A DNA stretch of 64,000 nt from Limnohabitans sp. (GCA_009693505.1 SHXD01000002.1:1-64000); one strand, 5' to 3'; shown: positions 17,374 through 28,988, numbered from the stretch's first letter. Program-made: numbers and translations. The notes: a model not told the origin generated them from the letters alone.

Positions 17374-18201
17374 ATGAAAAAAGAAAAAAGCGCCCAACCT
17401 GTAGTGGTCATCACAGGAGGGGCTCGCGGCATTGGCCTCGAAATTGCACAGCAATTTTTGAACAAAAATTACCGCGTTGCCATTATCGACATTGACAAGG
17501 CAACGCTCACCAAAACTGAAGCACAACTCAAGAATGAAAATGTGCTGACCATTCATTGTGATGTCTCCAAGCCTCAGAAAGTGGCGGCGGCTGTGGCCAA
17601 GATTGAAAAGAAATTTGGTCGCATCGACTCACTGGTGAATAACGCGGGCGTCGCCATCTTCAAGCCGATCTTAGAAATCACTTGGAAAGATTGGCGCCAC
17701 ATCATGGACACCAATTTGGATGGCACGTTTTTGTGCACCCAAGCTTGCGCGCCCATCATGCTAAAACATGGCGGTGGCAGTGTTGTCAATATTGCATCCA
17801 TATCGGGTCTGCGTGCCAGCACCTTGCGCGTGGCCTATGGCACCAGCAAAGGGGCCATCGTTCACCTTACCAAACAACAAGCAGCCGAGTTGGGTGATGT
17901 AGGGATTCGCGTGAACTGTGTAGCGCCCGGTCCTGTCCTTACAGAAATGGCCAAACTGGTTCACAGCACCGCCATTATCAAAGACTACTTCGACACTATT
18001 CCCCTCAACCGTTACGGCAGTACCACCGAGATTGCCAACACCGTTGTGTTTCTGTGCAGCGCAGAAGCCAGTTTCATCAATGGCCAAACCATCGCAGTAG
18101 ATGGTGGTTTTGATGCATCGGGAGTCGGTTTGCCTACTCTGCGCAAAAATCGCGCAGCAACTCCTGCTTCAAAAACTCAACATAAAAAACGCAAATCATG
18201 A
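17374..18201 (+). CDS. Short-chain dehydrogenase/reductase (classical SDR)
   Basis: 275 aa from ATG 17374; the extra residues from 17341 are not SDR-like. The cofactor motif T-G-G-A-R-G-I-G (14-21), N-N-A-G (89-92), catalytic Ser in I-A-S-I-S-G (about 142-144) and Y155-G-T-S-K159 are complete. The acidic residue ending the second strand (I-I-D-I-D) suggests NAD preference. A basic tail (R-K-N-R, K-K-R-K) follows the normal C-terminus. First gene of a compact operon, overlapping the thiolase start by four bases. Probably oxidises a 3-hydroxyacyl or hydroxy-acid intermediate before thiolytic cleavage; that role is inferred from context. Confidence 0.85.
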   Translation: MKKEKSAQPVVVITGGARGIGLEIAQQFLNKNYRVAIIDIDKATLTKTEAQLKNENVLTIHCDVSKPQKVAAAVAKIEKKFGRIDSLVNNAGVAIFKPILEITWKDWRHIMDTNLDGTFLCTQACAPIMLKHGGGSVVNIASISGLRASTLRVAYGTSKGAIVHLTKQQAAELGDVGIRVNCVAPGPVLTEMAKLVHSTAIIKDYFDTIPLNRYGSTTEIANTVVFLCSAEASFINGQTIAVDGGFDASGVGLPTLRKNRAATPASKTQHKKRKS

Positions 18202-19382
18202 ATGCATCAGTCACTGCAAACACACCCCATATGATTGGTTGGGGACATACCCCATTTGGCAAACTCGACAACACCGACCTCGAACAACTCATTAGGGATG
18301 CGGCCTTACCAGCCGTGGCCAGCGCCGGTCTTGAACTCAAAGACATTGACGGTATTTTTGTGGGCCACTTCAATGGTGGTTTTGTTCGACAAGATTTCAG
18401 CGGTGCCATGGTGGCGGTGGCCATTCCCGAGTTCAGACATGTCCCTTCGGTGCGACTGGAAAACGCCTGCGCCACAGGTTCGGCTGCCATTTGGGCTGCC
18501 ATTGACGCCCTGCAAAGTGGCCGCGTGAAACGCGCACTGGTCATTGGCCTTGAGAAAATGAACACCCTGCCCTCGGCACAAATTGGTGAGGTACTGCTTC
18601 GCTGCTCATACGTCAAAGTGGAAGGCGACACACCTGGTGGTTTTGCGGGTGTCTTTGGCAACATCGCCACCAGCTACTTTGAACGCTTTGGCGATCAATC
18701 AGATGCACTGGCCAGCATTGCCGCGAAAAATCATGTCAATGGCATGAACAATCCCTACGCGCACATGAAGCGTGATTTCGGTTTTGATTTTTGCAGACAA
18801 GCTTCAGAAAAGAACCCCTTTGTGGCCGGACCACTCAAGCGTTCTGACTGCTCTTTGGTATCAGACGGTGCGGCAGCCATGGTGCTGTCACTTGAAACCA
18901 TTGGCAATGCCACGGTGCCAGCTGTCAAATGGCGCTCAAGAGCACAAGTGAATGACTTTCTGCCTTTGTCCATGCGCGACCCCACCCGATTTGAGGGAGC
19001 TGCCTTGGCTTGGAAAAAAGGCCTAGCCGATGCCCACATTGATTTGGCAGACTTGCAGTTTGTAGAAACGCACGATTGCTTCACAGTTGCAGAGTTACTT
19101 GAATATGAAGCAATGGGACTGGCGCCATACGGCCAAGGGGCCAAGGTGATTTTGGACGGCGTCTCCACCATGCAAGGAAAGCTGCCTGTGAACCCTTCTG
19201 GTGGGCTGAAATCAAAGGGACACCCTATTGGGGCCACAGGTGTTTCTCAGCACGTGATGGCCGCCATGCAACTCTCTGAAACGGCTGGCAACATGCAAGT
19301 TGCCAATGCCCATTTAGGCGCGGTCTTCAACATGGGTGGTGCTGCCGTAGCCAACTACTTGAGCATCTTGGAGAAGGTGTGA
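18198..19382 (+). CDS. SCP2/SCPx-type thiolase
   Basis: 394 aa. The nucleophile C91 sits in E-N-A-C-A-T-G-S-A-A. The C-terminal catalytic elements are present as E-T-H-D-C-F and G-L-K-S-K-G-H-P-I-G-A-T-G. The H-D-C-F form and the lack of a C-terminal C-x-G catalytic loop place it with sterol-carrier-protein-X-like thiolases used for branched or bulky beta-ketoacyl-CoA and some aldol-type cleavages. Many bacterial members need a DUF35 (OB-fold) partner encoded next door; none is seen here. Start and stop overlap both neighbours (ATGA, GTGA), so it is translationally coupled to the SDR and the ligase. Confidence 0.8.
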   Translation: MNASVTANTPHMIGWGHTPFGKLDNTDLEQLIRDAALPAVASAGLELKDIDGIFVGHFNGGFVRQDFSGAMVAVAIPEFRHVPSVRLENACATGSAAIWAAIDALQSGRVKRALVIGLEKMNTLPSAQIGEVLLRCSYVKVEGDTPGGFAGVFGNIATSYFERFGDQSDALASIAAKNHVNGMNNPYAHMKRDFGFDFCRQASEKNPFVAGPLKRSDCSLVSDGAAAMVLSLETIGNATVPAVKWRSRAQVNDFLPLSMRDPTRFEGAALAWKKGLADAHIDLADLQFVETHDCFTVAELLEYEAMGLAPYGQGAKVILDGVSTMQGKLPVNPSGGLKSKGHPIGATGVSQHVMAAMQLSETAGNMQVANAHLGAVFNMGGAAVANYLSILEKV

Positions 19383-20959
19383 ATTCTGCGCAAGTGATGA
19401 ACTTGGGTCAACTGCTCAACCAGAGTTCTCAACAGTTTCCACAGCGCATCGGCCTCATTCAAGGTGACCAACAATGGACTTGGCACCAATTGCAAGAGCG
19501 CGTCCACGCCATGGCCCATGCGCTGCAGCAACTCGGTGTTCAAAAAGGCGACAAGATTCTCACGCAGTCACGCAACAATGTTCAAATGTTTGAGAGTTGC
19601 TGGGTGGCGTTCCAAATGGGTTGTGTTTGGGTGCCCACCAATTTTCGATTGTCGCCGCCAGAGGTGGCCTATCTGGCCCAATCGAGCCATGCCAAAGTGC
19701 TCATCTGCGAAAGTGTGTTTACGCAGCACATCGATGCCGCATTGGCGGCAGCGCCCTCACTTCAACACGTGATTGCCATTGGTCCCGCAAGACCAACAGA
19801 ACACAGCTACGAGGATTTGGTCACTCGCAATCTCGGCCAGCAGCCTTCCGAAACCGTGGTCGGCTATGACGATCCACTTTGGTACTTCTACACTTCGGGC
19901 ACTACTGGAAGACCCAAGGCAGGCATTCTCACGCATGGGCAAATGAGTTTTGTGGTGACTAACCATTTGGCCGACCTCATTCCAGGAACCAACGAAAATG
20001 ACTGCTCTATTGCCGTTGCGCCTTTGTCGCATGGCGCAGGCATTCATGCCTTGTTGAATGTGGCGCGTGGTGCACCTACTATTTTGCTACCCACTGAAAA
20101 ACTGATCCCCGAAATGTTCTGGCAGTTGGTAGAAAAACACCGCGTGACCAATTTATTCACAGTCCCCACCATTGTGAAAATGTTGGTGGAAGATGAAGCG
20201 GTCGACCGCTACGATCACAGTTCTCTCAAATATCTCATTTACGCTGGCGCCCCCATGTACAGGGCCGATCAAAAGTTCGCCCTGCAAAAACTGGGCAATG
20301 TGTTGGTGCAGTACTTTGGCCTAGGCGAAGTGACAGGTTGCATCACAGTGTTGCCCAGACACATGCACAGCGCCGATGATGCCAACCCCAATGCCAACAT
20401 CGGCTCTTGCGGACGACCGAGAACAGGCATGCAAGTAGCTGTACTTAAGGAAGATCTCAGCCCTGCCGCTCAAGGTGAGATTGGTGAAATTTGTTGCCGA
20501 GGCCCTGCTGTGTTTGCAGGCTACTACGGCAATGCAGACGACACCCAAAAAGCCCTCAGGGGTGGCTGGTTTCACACTGGAGATTTAGGCTATTTGAACG
20601 AGCGAGGCTTCTTGTTCATTTCTGGCCGTCAATCAGACATGTACATTTCAGGGGGCTCCAATGTTTACCCCAAAGAGGTGGAAGAAGTGATATTGAATCA
20701 TCCCGATGTGGCCGAAGTGGCCATTGTGGGCATGCCTGACCCCAAATGGGGAGAGGTTGGCGTGGCCGTCATCGTAAAGCGTGATGAACACAAAGACTTA
20801 ACAGGCGATGACATTCTGACTTTTTTAGATGGCAAAACAGCGCGCTACCGCTGGCCACGCCACATTCAATTTTGGTCTGCCTTACCTAAGTCTGGATATG
20901 GCAAGGTGGCCAAAAAAGACATTCAAGCATTGCTCCAACAACAGGCACACTCCCAATGA
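19379..20959 (+). CDS. AMP-forming acyl-CoA synthetase
   Basis: 526 aa from GTG 19379, which overlaps the thiolase stop; ATG 19397 is an alternative. The P-loop-like motif [11 protein letters not shown] (171-181), the adenylate motif Y-F-G-L-G-E-V-T-G, the hinge region (T-G-D-L-G-Y then S-G-R-Q-S-D) and the C-terminal catalytic Lys motif G-Y-G-K-V-A-K are intact. It activates a carboxylic acid with ATP and CoA in the cytoplasm. The TRAP transporter encoded next probably imports that acid. The substrate class (medium-chain, aromatic or hydroxy acid) cannot be resolved from sequence. Confidence 0.85.
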   Translation: MNSAQVMNLGQLLNQSSQQFPQRIGLIQGDQQWTWHQLQERVHAMAHALQQLGVQKGDKILTQSRNNVQMFESCWVAFQMGCVWVPTNFRLSPPEVAYLAQSSHAKVLICESVFTQHIDAALAAAPSLQHVIAIGPARPTEHSYEDLVTRNLGQQPSETVVGYDDPLWYFYTSGTTGRPKAGILTHGQMSFVVTNHLADLIPGTNENDCSIAVAPLSHGAGIHALLNVARGAPTILLPTEKLIPEMFWQLVEKHRVTNLFTVPTIVKMLVEDEAVDRYDHSSLKYLIYAGAPMYRADQKFALQKLGNVLVQYFGLGEVTGCITVLPRHMHSADDANPNANIGSCGRPRTGMQVAVLKEDLSPAAQGEIGEICCRGPAVFAGYYGNADDTQKALRGGWFHTGDLGYLNERGFLFISGRQSDMYISGGSNVYPKEVEEVILNHPDVAEVAIVGMPDPKWGEVGVAVIVKRDEHKDLTGDDILTFLDGKTARYRWPRHIQFWSALPKSGYGKVAKKDIQALLQQQAHSQ

Positions 20960-22797
20960 GTACCGACGATTTGCAAAACCCCCTTCACATGAACAATTCC
21001 TGGCTGAAACCCCTAGAAGCCGTCGCTGCATTGTTGTTAGTGGTTATTTTCACCTTGCTTTTGGGCGGTGTGGTTTCGCGTTACGTCTTTGCCTACCCCA
21101 TCATCTGGATTGATGAAGTAATCTCTTTGTCCTTTCTTTGGTTCGCCATGATTGGAACCGCCATTGCCATGCACCGCAATGAGCACCTCAGACTCACTCT
21201 CTTTCAAGACATGCTGTCCCCAAGGCTGAAAAATTTTGTGCAAGCTTTTGGCCTAGTTGCCGTTGCGGCCTTCTTGCTTGGCATATTGCCGCATGCGATT
21301 GAGTATGTGAAAGATGAAATGGTGGTCAGAACTCCCGCAATGAACATGCCCAATGGCTATCGGGTGGGCGCCATTGCCTTTGGCTTGCTGTCTATGCTGG
21401 CCATCATTGTGGTGTATGCCTTGAAGAGCACCAAGTACATTGACTTGGCTATCTCCATTCTCATTGTCGGCGGCGTTACGACTGCCTGCGCGCACTTTTC
21501 GCCGCAGCTTCAACAGCTTGGCAACATCAATCTTTTCTTCTTTTTGGTGGTCTTTGGTGTCGTTTGCTTGTTAGCAGGTGTGCCTATCGCATTCTGCTTT
21601 GGCATTGGTGCAATCAGTTATTTAGCCTTTTCCACCCAAACCCCCCTCATGGTCATAGTGGGTCGAATGGACGAAGGCATGTCGAGCTTGATTCTCATCT
21701 CGGTTCCTATTTTTGTGCTGCTGGGTTGCATTTTGGACATCACAGGCATGGGCAAAGCCATTGTTGATTTCTTGGCTTCCCTGTTGGGTCACGTCCGAGC
21801 GGGCATGTCCTATGTGCTGCTAGGCTCACTCTTCATTGTGTCGGGCATTTCAGGCTCCAAGGTTTCCGACATGGCTACTGTGGCTCCAGCTTTGTTTCCT
21901 GAAATGAAACGCAGAGGGCACAAGCCCAAAGAAATGATTGCCCTGCTGGCCACAGGTGCTGCCATGGCTGATACGGTGCCACCCAGCATTGTGATGATTG
22001 TGTTGGGCTCCGTTGCGGGCGTGTCCATTGCGGGCCTGTTTCAAAGCGGCTTTGTGATTGCCATGGTGCTGCTGGTCATGTTGGTTGCACTGGCTCGTTG
22101 GAAAGCTCGTTTGGAAGACATGAGCAATGTCAAAAAAGCCAGCATTAAAGTGGTGGGTAAATTTTTGTTGGTGGCCTCACCTGCCTTGGTGTTGCCTTTC
22201 ATTATTCGCAGTGCGGTAGGTGGTGGCGTGGCCACAGCCACCGAAGTTTCAACCATTGCAGTGCTATACGCCATGATCATCGGCAAAGTTCTCTATGGCG
22301 GTATTTCACTTAAACAAATCTACGCCATGCTCGTTGAAACCGCTGCACTGAGTGGTGCCATTTTGCTCATCTTGGGCACTGCGTCGGCCATGGCATGGTC
22401 CATTGCACAGAGTGGCATGATTCAAGGCCTTTCAAACATCATGACCAGCTTGCCAGGGGGCTGGATGACCTTCATGGCAGTCACTATGGCGGTCTTCTTG
22501 TTGTTCGGTTGTTTGCTAGAAGGCTTGCCTGCCATTTTGCTGTTGGCACCCATCATGTTCCCTATTGCCAAAAAACTGGGCATTCACGACATTCACTATT
22601 CCATGGTGGTCATGGCCGCCATGAACATTGGTTTGATGATGCCGCCCATTGGTGTTGGTTTCTATCTGGCTTGTCGAATTGGCGGCGATTCGCCCGATGA
22701 AGTCATGGGCGCCATCTGGCCCTATCTCTTGGCTTTGATTTTAGGACTCATTGTGATTGCTTATGTGCCATGGCTTTCCATTGTGGCTTTGGCTTGA
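20956..22797 (+). CDS. dctQM: TRAP transporter fused small and large permease (DctQM)
   Basis: 613 aa integral membrane protein. Residues 1-180 form a four-helix DctQ domain (W-I-D-E-V near 50 and a C-terminal R-V-G-A). From about 185 the protein is a DctM-type permease with repeated glycine-rich hairpins (I-S-G-S-K-V-S-D, P-P-S-I-V, G-L-M-M-P-P-I-G-V-G). The fusion is a known TRAP variant. It drives Na+/H+-coupled uptake of a carboxylate delivered by the periplasmic DctP encoded at the operon end. The start overlaps the ligase stop by four bases, so transport and CoA activation are translationally coupled. Confidence 0.9.
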   Translation: MSTDDLQNPLHMNNSWLKPLEAVAALLLVVIFTLLLGGVVSRYVFAYPIIWIDEVISLSFLWFAMIGTAIAMHRNEHLRLTLFQDMLSPRLKNFVQAFGLVAVAAFLLGILPHAIEYVKDEMVVRTPAMNMPNGYRVGAIAFGLLSMLAIIVVYALKSTKYIDLAISILIVGGVTTACAHFSPQLQQLGNINLFFFLVVFGVVCLLAGVPIAFCFGIGAISYLAFSTQTPLMVIVGRMDEGMSSLILISVPIFVLLGCILDITGMGKAIVDFLASLLGHVRAGMSYVLLGSLFIVSGISGSKVSDMATVAPALFPEMKRRGHKPKEMIALLATGAAMADTVPPSIVMIVLGSVAGVSIAGLFQSGFVIAMVLLVMLVALARWKARLEDMSNVKKASIKVVGKFLLVASPALVLPFIIRSAVGGGVATATEVSTIAVLYAMIIGKVLYGGISLKQIYAMLVETAALSGAILLILGTASAMAWSIAQSGMIQGLSNIMTSLPGGWMTFMAVTMAVFLLFGCLLEGLPAILLLAPIMFPIAKKLGIHDIHYSMVVMAAMNIGLMMPPIGVGFYLACRIGGDSPDEVMGAIWPYLLALILGLIVIAYVPWLSIVALA

Positions 22798-22818
22798 TAC
22801 TAGAAAGAGACAACTCCT

Positions 22819-23829
22819 ATGGACACACAAAAACTGGCCGATTTGTATCGGTCAATGTTTCGCATTCGCGAGTTTGAAAACGCTGCAGAGATTGCCAGCC
22901 AAGGGGGCGTAGCAGCTTGGGGCTTGGCGGCCTCTGCCAAGCCTGCTTTGGTCCGCGGACCACTGCATCTGTCCACGGGACAAGAAGCAGTGGCCGCAGG
23001 AGTCTGCCATGCACTTACCAAAGAAGACATGCTGACATCTACCCATCGCGGGCATGGTCACACCTTGGCCAAAGGTGCCGATGCCACCAAAATGATGTGT
23101 GAATTGTTTGGCCGCGCCACGGGTTACAACAAGGGCAAAGGCGGGTCCATGCACATCGCCGATTTCTCCGTGGGCATGCTGGGTGCCAACGGCGTGGTGG
23201 CCGCAGGAATTCCCATTGCCACAGGCGCAGCACACGCTTTGAAAATTCAAAAGAAACCCTATCTGGTCGCTTGCTTTTTCGGCGATGGCGCCACCAACCG
23301 CGGACCCTTTTTAGAAGGTTTGAATTGGGCGCAGGTTTATAGTCTCCCCGTTCTTTTCATCTGTGAAGACAATCGCATTTCTGCCACAACGCCCACCAAA
23401 TCCATGAGTGCGGGAGAAGGCGCATTTGCAAGGGCTCAATCGTTTGGCATTCCAGCAGTTCAAGTCGATGGCAACGATGTGCTTGCGGTTCATGAAGCTG
23501 CAGCCAAAATGACGGCCGAAATTCGCACCAAAGGTGGTCCTCGTTTCATTCACGCCGTGACCTACAGATTCAAGGGCCATGTGTCCGTCGATCCAGGCAC
23601 TTACAGAGATCCAAAGGAAGTTGAAGCGGCCATCAAAAACGACCCCCTCATTGCCACACGCAAAAAATTGATTGCGGCCGGCCTGCCATTGAGCCAAGTT
23701 GAAGCCATTGAAGCAGAAGCTCAAAAGGAAATTGCAACCGCACTTGCTGTCGCGGAAGCAGCACCTTGGCCCGTGGTGGCCGATGCCTATGAAGACATTA
23801 TGAACACCAGCGCGGGGGTATGGGTATGA
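22819..23829 (+). CDS. Thiamine-diphosphate dehydrogenase E1 alpha subunit (AcoA/PdhA-like)
   Basis: 336 aa. The ThDP-binding motif G155-D-G-A-T-N continues to N185 in C-E-D-N, the usual spacing. H-R-G-H-G-H (77-82) provides active-site histidines, and K-G-G-S-M-H is the typical alpha-subunit signature. It pairs with the E1 beta gene that overlaps its stop. Relatives decarboxylate 2-oxo acids or cleave acetoin and pass the acyl group to a lipoyl E2, but no E2 or E3 gene is in this operon. It lies 21 bases after dctQM. Acting with a distant E2 or in a lipoate-independent reaction are the two possibilities. Confidence 0.85.
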   Translation: MDTQKLADLYRSMFRIREFENAAEIASQGGVAAWGLAASAKPALVRGPLHLSTGQEAVAAGVCHALTKEDMLTSTHRGHGHTLAKGADATKMMCELFGRATGYNKGKGGSMHIADFSVGMLGANGVVAAGIPIATGAAHALKIQKKPYLVACFFGDGATNRGPFLEGLNWAQVYSLPVLFICEDNRISATTPTKSMSAGEGAFARAQSFGIPAVQVDGNDVLAVHEAAAKMTAEIRTKGGPRFIHAVTYRFKGHVSVDPGTYRDPKEVEAAIKNDPLIATRKKLIAAGLPLSQVEAIEAEAQKEIATALAVAEAAPWPVVADAYEDIMNTSAGVWV

Positions 23830-24791
23830 CCATCAGCACCATGAGTTATGCCGAAGCGGCATGCTTGGCTTTGCGGGAAGCCATGACAGCAGACCCCTCA
23901 GTGATCGCTTTGGGTGAAGATTTAGGACGCGGTGGCGTGTTCGGACAATACCGCGGACTGCGCGAAGAATTCGGTCCTGATCGCATCATTGACACACCCA
24001 TTTCTGAATCCAACATCATGGGCAGTGCGGTGGGTATGGCTTTGGCAGGCATTCGGCCGGTGGTTGAAATGCGCGTCATTGATTTTGCTTTGTGTGCGAT
24101 GGACGAAATCGTGAATCAAGCTGCCAAGAACCGCTACATGTTTGGCGGACAAGGCCGCGTACCCTTGGTAGCTCGAATGCCCATTGGCATTTGGTCTGCT
24201 TCGGCTGCGCAACACTCCCAATCGCTGGAAGCCTGGTTTGCTCACATGCCAGGTTTGGTGGTCGTTGCACCTGCCACACCAGCCGACAACTATGGCCTAC
24301 TCAAGTCGTCCATGGCGTCAGGCGACCCCATCATTTACATGGAGCACAAAGAACTGTGGGGGCTTCAAGGTGAAGTAGACACTTCCATTGAAGTTCCTAT
24401 TGGTAAAGGAAAAAAGCTGGCGCAAGGCAATGACCTGACCATCGTGACCTGGTCACGCGGTGTAGGTGTGTGTCAGCAAGCCTTGGCAGATGGCGCTTTT
24501 GGTGCTCTCAAACCAGACATCATTGACCTTCGCTCAATTTGGCCTTGGGACAAAGAAATGGTGTTTGAGTCTGCCGCCAGAACCGGGCGATTGTTGGTGG
24601 TGCACGAAGCCATTCAAGTGGCAGGGTTCGGCGCTGAGGTGGCAGCCGCAACGGCTGAGGCCACAGCTTGCAAAGTCAAACGGCTAGGGGCACCACGCAT
24701 TCCAGTGGGCTACGCTCAAATTCTGGAAAACGAGTCACGCCTGAGTGTGGAGAAAGTGGTCACTGCCGCAAACACTCTGTTCAAGGTCTGA
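23826..24791 (+). CDS. Thiamine-diphosphate dehydrogenase E1 beta subunit (AcoB/PdhB-like)
   Basis: 321 aa from ATG 23826, which overlaps the alpha stop (ATGA); an ATG six bases earlier is possible. Typical beta-subunit features: G-E-D-L-G-R-G-G-V-F-G near residue 30, D-T-P-I-S-E-S, R-M-P-I-G near 120, and the C-terminal transketolase domain with V-H-E-A and G-F-G-A-E-V. It completes the alpha2-beta2 heterotetramer with the preceding gene. In this window the E1 pair is embedded between a TRAP permease and its binding protein, which ties it to the imported substrate's breakdown. Confidence 0.85.
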   Translation: MTISTMSYAEAACLALREAMTADPSVIALGEDLGRGGVFGQYRGLREEFGPDRIIDTPISESNIMGSAVGMALAGIRPVVEMRVIDFALCAMDEIVNQAAKNRYMFGGQGRVPLVARMPIGIWSASAAQHSQSLEAWFAHMPGLVVVAPATPADNYGLLKSSMASGDPIIYMEHKELWGLQGEVDTSIEVPIGKGKKLAQGNDLTIVTWSRGVGVCQQALADGAFGALKPDIIDLRSIWPWDKEMVFESAARTGRLLVVHEAIQVAGFGAEVAAATAEATACKVKRLGAPRIPVGYAQILENESRLSVEKVVTAANTLFKV

Positions 24792-24867
24792 AAGATCAGT
24801 TAGCATTTAACTGACTTAAATTAAGCATCAATTTCAAGTTTGTATTTCAAAATTTAAAGGAGACTTC

Positions 24868-25899
24868 ATGAGTGATATCAACACAGGCATTAAGCGCCGC
24901 ACCTTTGTCAGTGCATTGTCTGCCACCGCTATTCCTGCTGCCATTACGGGTGCGCCTGCATTCGCGCAGTCTGGCACTATTACCCTCAAGTGGGCGAACA
25001 ACATCCCCGTCACTCACCCCTCAAACATCCGCATCAAAGAAGCGACCGATGCCATTCGCCAAGAAACGGGGGGCAAAGTTGACATTCAAATTTTCCCCAA
25101 CAACCAGTTAGGTGGCGACACCGACATGCTGTCGCAAGTGCGCTCTGGCGCCATCGACATCTTTCCGCTGTCTGGCTTGATCTTGCAAACCCTCGTGCCG
25201 CTGGCGGGTATCAATGGTTTGGCTTTTGCATTCAAAGACTACCCCACCGTTTGGGCAGCCATGGACGGCGACCTAGGTGTCTATATTCGCGCTCAAATTG
25301 CCAAAGTCAATTTGCACACCTTTGACAAAATTTTGGACAACGGTTTCCGCAACACCACATCTTCTACCAAGCCCATCGTGACGGCGGAAGACTTGCGTGG
25401 TTTCAAAATTCGCGTGCCTATCAGCCCTTTGTGGACTTCCATGTTCAAAGCCTTCGGCTCAGCGCCAACCGGCATTAACTTCGCCGAGGTGTACTCTGCA
25501 TTGCAAACAAAAGTGGTTGAGGGTCAAGAAAACCCATTGGCTATCATTGAAATTGCCAAGCTCTACGAAGTGCAAAAGTTTTGCTCAATGACCGGCCACA
25601 TGTGGGATGGTCAGTGGATCTTGGCCAACGGCAAGCGCTGGGCCAGCCTGCCTGCCGATGTGCAAGGCGTGATCAACAAGCACGTGAACACAGCTGTGGT
25701 CAAGCAACGCGATGACATTCGCCGCCTGAACACTGATCTGGAAACCCAGCTCAAAGCCAAAGGCATGATCTTCAACTATCCTGAAGTGACCAGCTTCCGT
25801 GATGCCCTTTCTAAAGCTGGCTTCTACCAAGAGTGGCGCGCCAAGTTTGGTGATGAAGCCATGAGCAAACTTGAAAAATACACAGGTCGTTTAGCTTAA
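24868..25899 (+). CDS. dctP: TRAP transporter substrate-binding protein (DctP)
   Basis: 343 aa with AAAGGAG upstream of ATG 24868. The twin-arginine-like signal K-R-R-T-F and the A-F-A-Q cleavage region (about 34) indicate periplasmic export. The carboxylate-binding Arg of the family is R182 in F-K-I-R-V-P, and N-F-A-E-V-Y-S-A-L-Q and V-V-E-G-Q-E-N-P are standard DctP landmarks, so an organic acid ligand is expected. It is the last gene before a rho-independent terminator, 76 bases after the E1 beta gene, and supplies the DctQM fusion. Confidence 0.9.
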   Translation: MSDINTGIKRRTFVSALSATAIPAAITGAPAFAQSGTITLKWANNIPVTHPSNIRIKEATDAIRQETGGKVDIQIFPNNQLGGDTDMLSQVRSGAIDIFPLSGLILQTLVPLAGINGLAFAFKDYPTVWAAMDGDLGVYIRAQIAKVNLHTFDKILDNGFRNTTSSTKPIVTAEDLRGFKIRVPISPLWTSMFKAFGSAPTGINFAEVYSALQTKVVEGQENPLAIIEIAKLYEVQKFCSMTGHMWDGQWILANGKRWASLPADVQGVINKHVNTAVVKQRDDIRRLNTDLETQLKAKGMIFNYPEVTSFRDALSKAGFYQEWRAKFGDEAMSKLEKYTGRLA

Positions 25900-25940
25900 T
25901 TTTTCAAGCAATACTTAGCTTGATGGATGAACTCAAGAAA

Positions 25941-25972
25941 AAAACATCGCCTTGCGCGGTGCTTTTTGTTTT
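25941..25972 (+). terminator. Rho-independent terminator after dctP
   Basis: CATCGC (25945-25950), loop CTTGC, GCGGTG (25956-25961) form a 6-bp stem with one T-G wobble, preceded by A-rich sequence and followed by CTTTTTGTTTTTT. It lies 45 bases after the dctP stop and should end the SDR-to-dctP operon. Confidence 0.7.
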
Positions 25973-28520
<2,548 letters not shown>

Positions 28521-28533
28521 GCCACTTGACCAT

Positions 28534-28565
28534 CCCCCGGAGCCACAAAAATCCGGGGGTTTTTA
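28534..28565 (+). terminator. Rho-independent terminator after katG
   Basis: CCCCCGGA (28534-28541) and TCCGGGGG (28552-28559) form a perfect 8-bp stem with a 10-base loop, directly followed by five T residues. It lies 13 bases after the katG stop. Confidence 0.9.
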
Positions 28566-28591
28566 CCTGTTGCTTTGCAGGAGGCGTGGCC

Positions 28592-28879
28592 GTGAAAGAC
28601 ATTGATGAACAAGTTGCGGTCAAACAAGGCCACTGGTTTTACGGTGGCTTGACCCTTTGCCCCGTGCGCATCGTGCACCTCCACACGCGCTTCGGCAGCC
28701 AAGACCCCGAAGACCCGCCAGAGCTATCTGCCGACAGTTCAGCCGACTGTTTTTACATTCGTTACCGTCCCCCCGGCCCTCATGCGCATTGGCAGAGCGG
28801 CGGCATGGCGATGAGCTTGCGCGAAGCCATGTTTTTAGCGCAACGCAAACTGGGGCCCGTGCTGCAATGGGAAGACTGA
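28592..28879 (+). CDS. Small conserved-looking protein of unknown function
   Basis: 95 aa from GTG 28592, placed by a strong AGGAGG (28579-28584) seven bases upstream; another GTG two codons earlier is too close to it, and the longer reading would run through the katG terminator. Sequence: acidic start, a G-H-W-F-Y-G-G-L core, an Asp/Pro-rich loop (D-P-E-D-P-P-E-L) and a C-terminal helix A-M-F-L-A-Q-R-K-L-G. No membrane segment or signal peptide. I do not recognise the family. Its own ribosome site and position after the terminator suggest separate transcription or read-through from katG. Confidence 0.6.
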   Translation: MKDIDEQVAVKQGHWFYGGLTLCPVRIVHLHTRFGSQDPEDPPELSADSSADCFYIRYRPPGPHAHWQSGGMAMSLREAMFLAQRKLGPVLQWED

Positions 28880-28988
28880 GGAATGCCAAAGTAGCATAGA
28901 GTGAATTTCTGCTCGCAGGTTTGTTTGTGCGACCCGCAAACCTATTAGAGATCGCCATGCTAAGAATATTTGCTTTGCTTTCGTTCTC

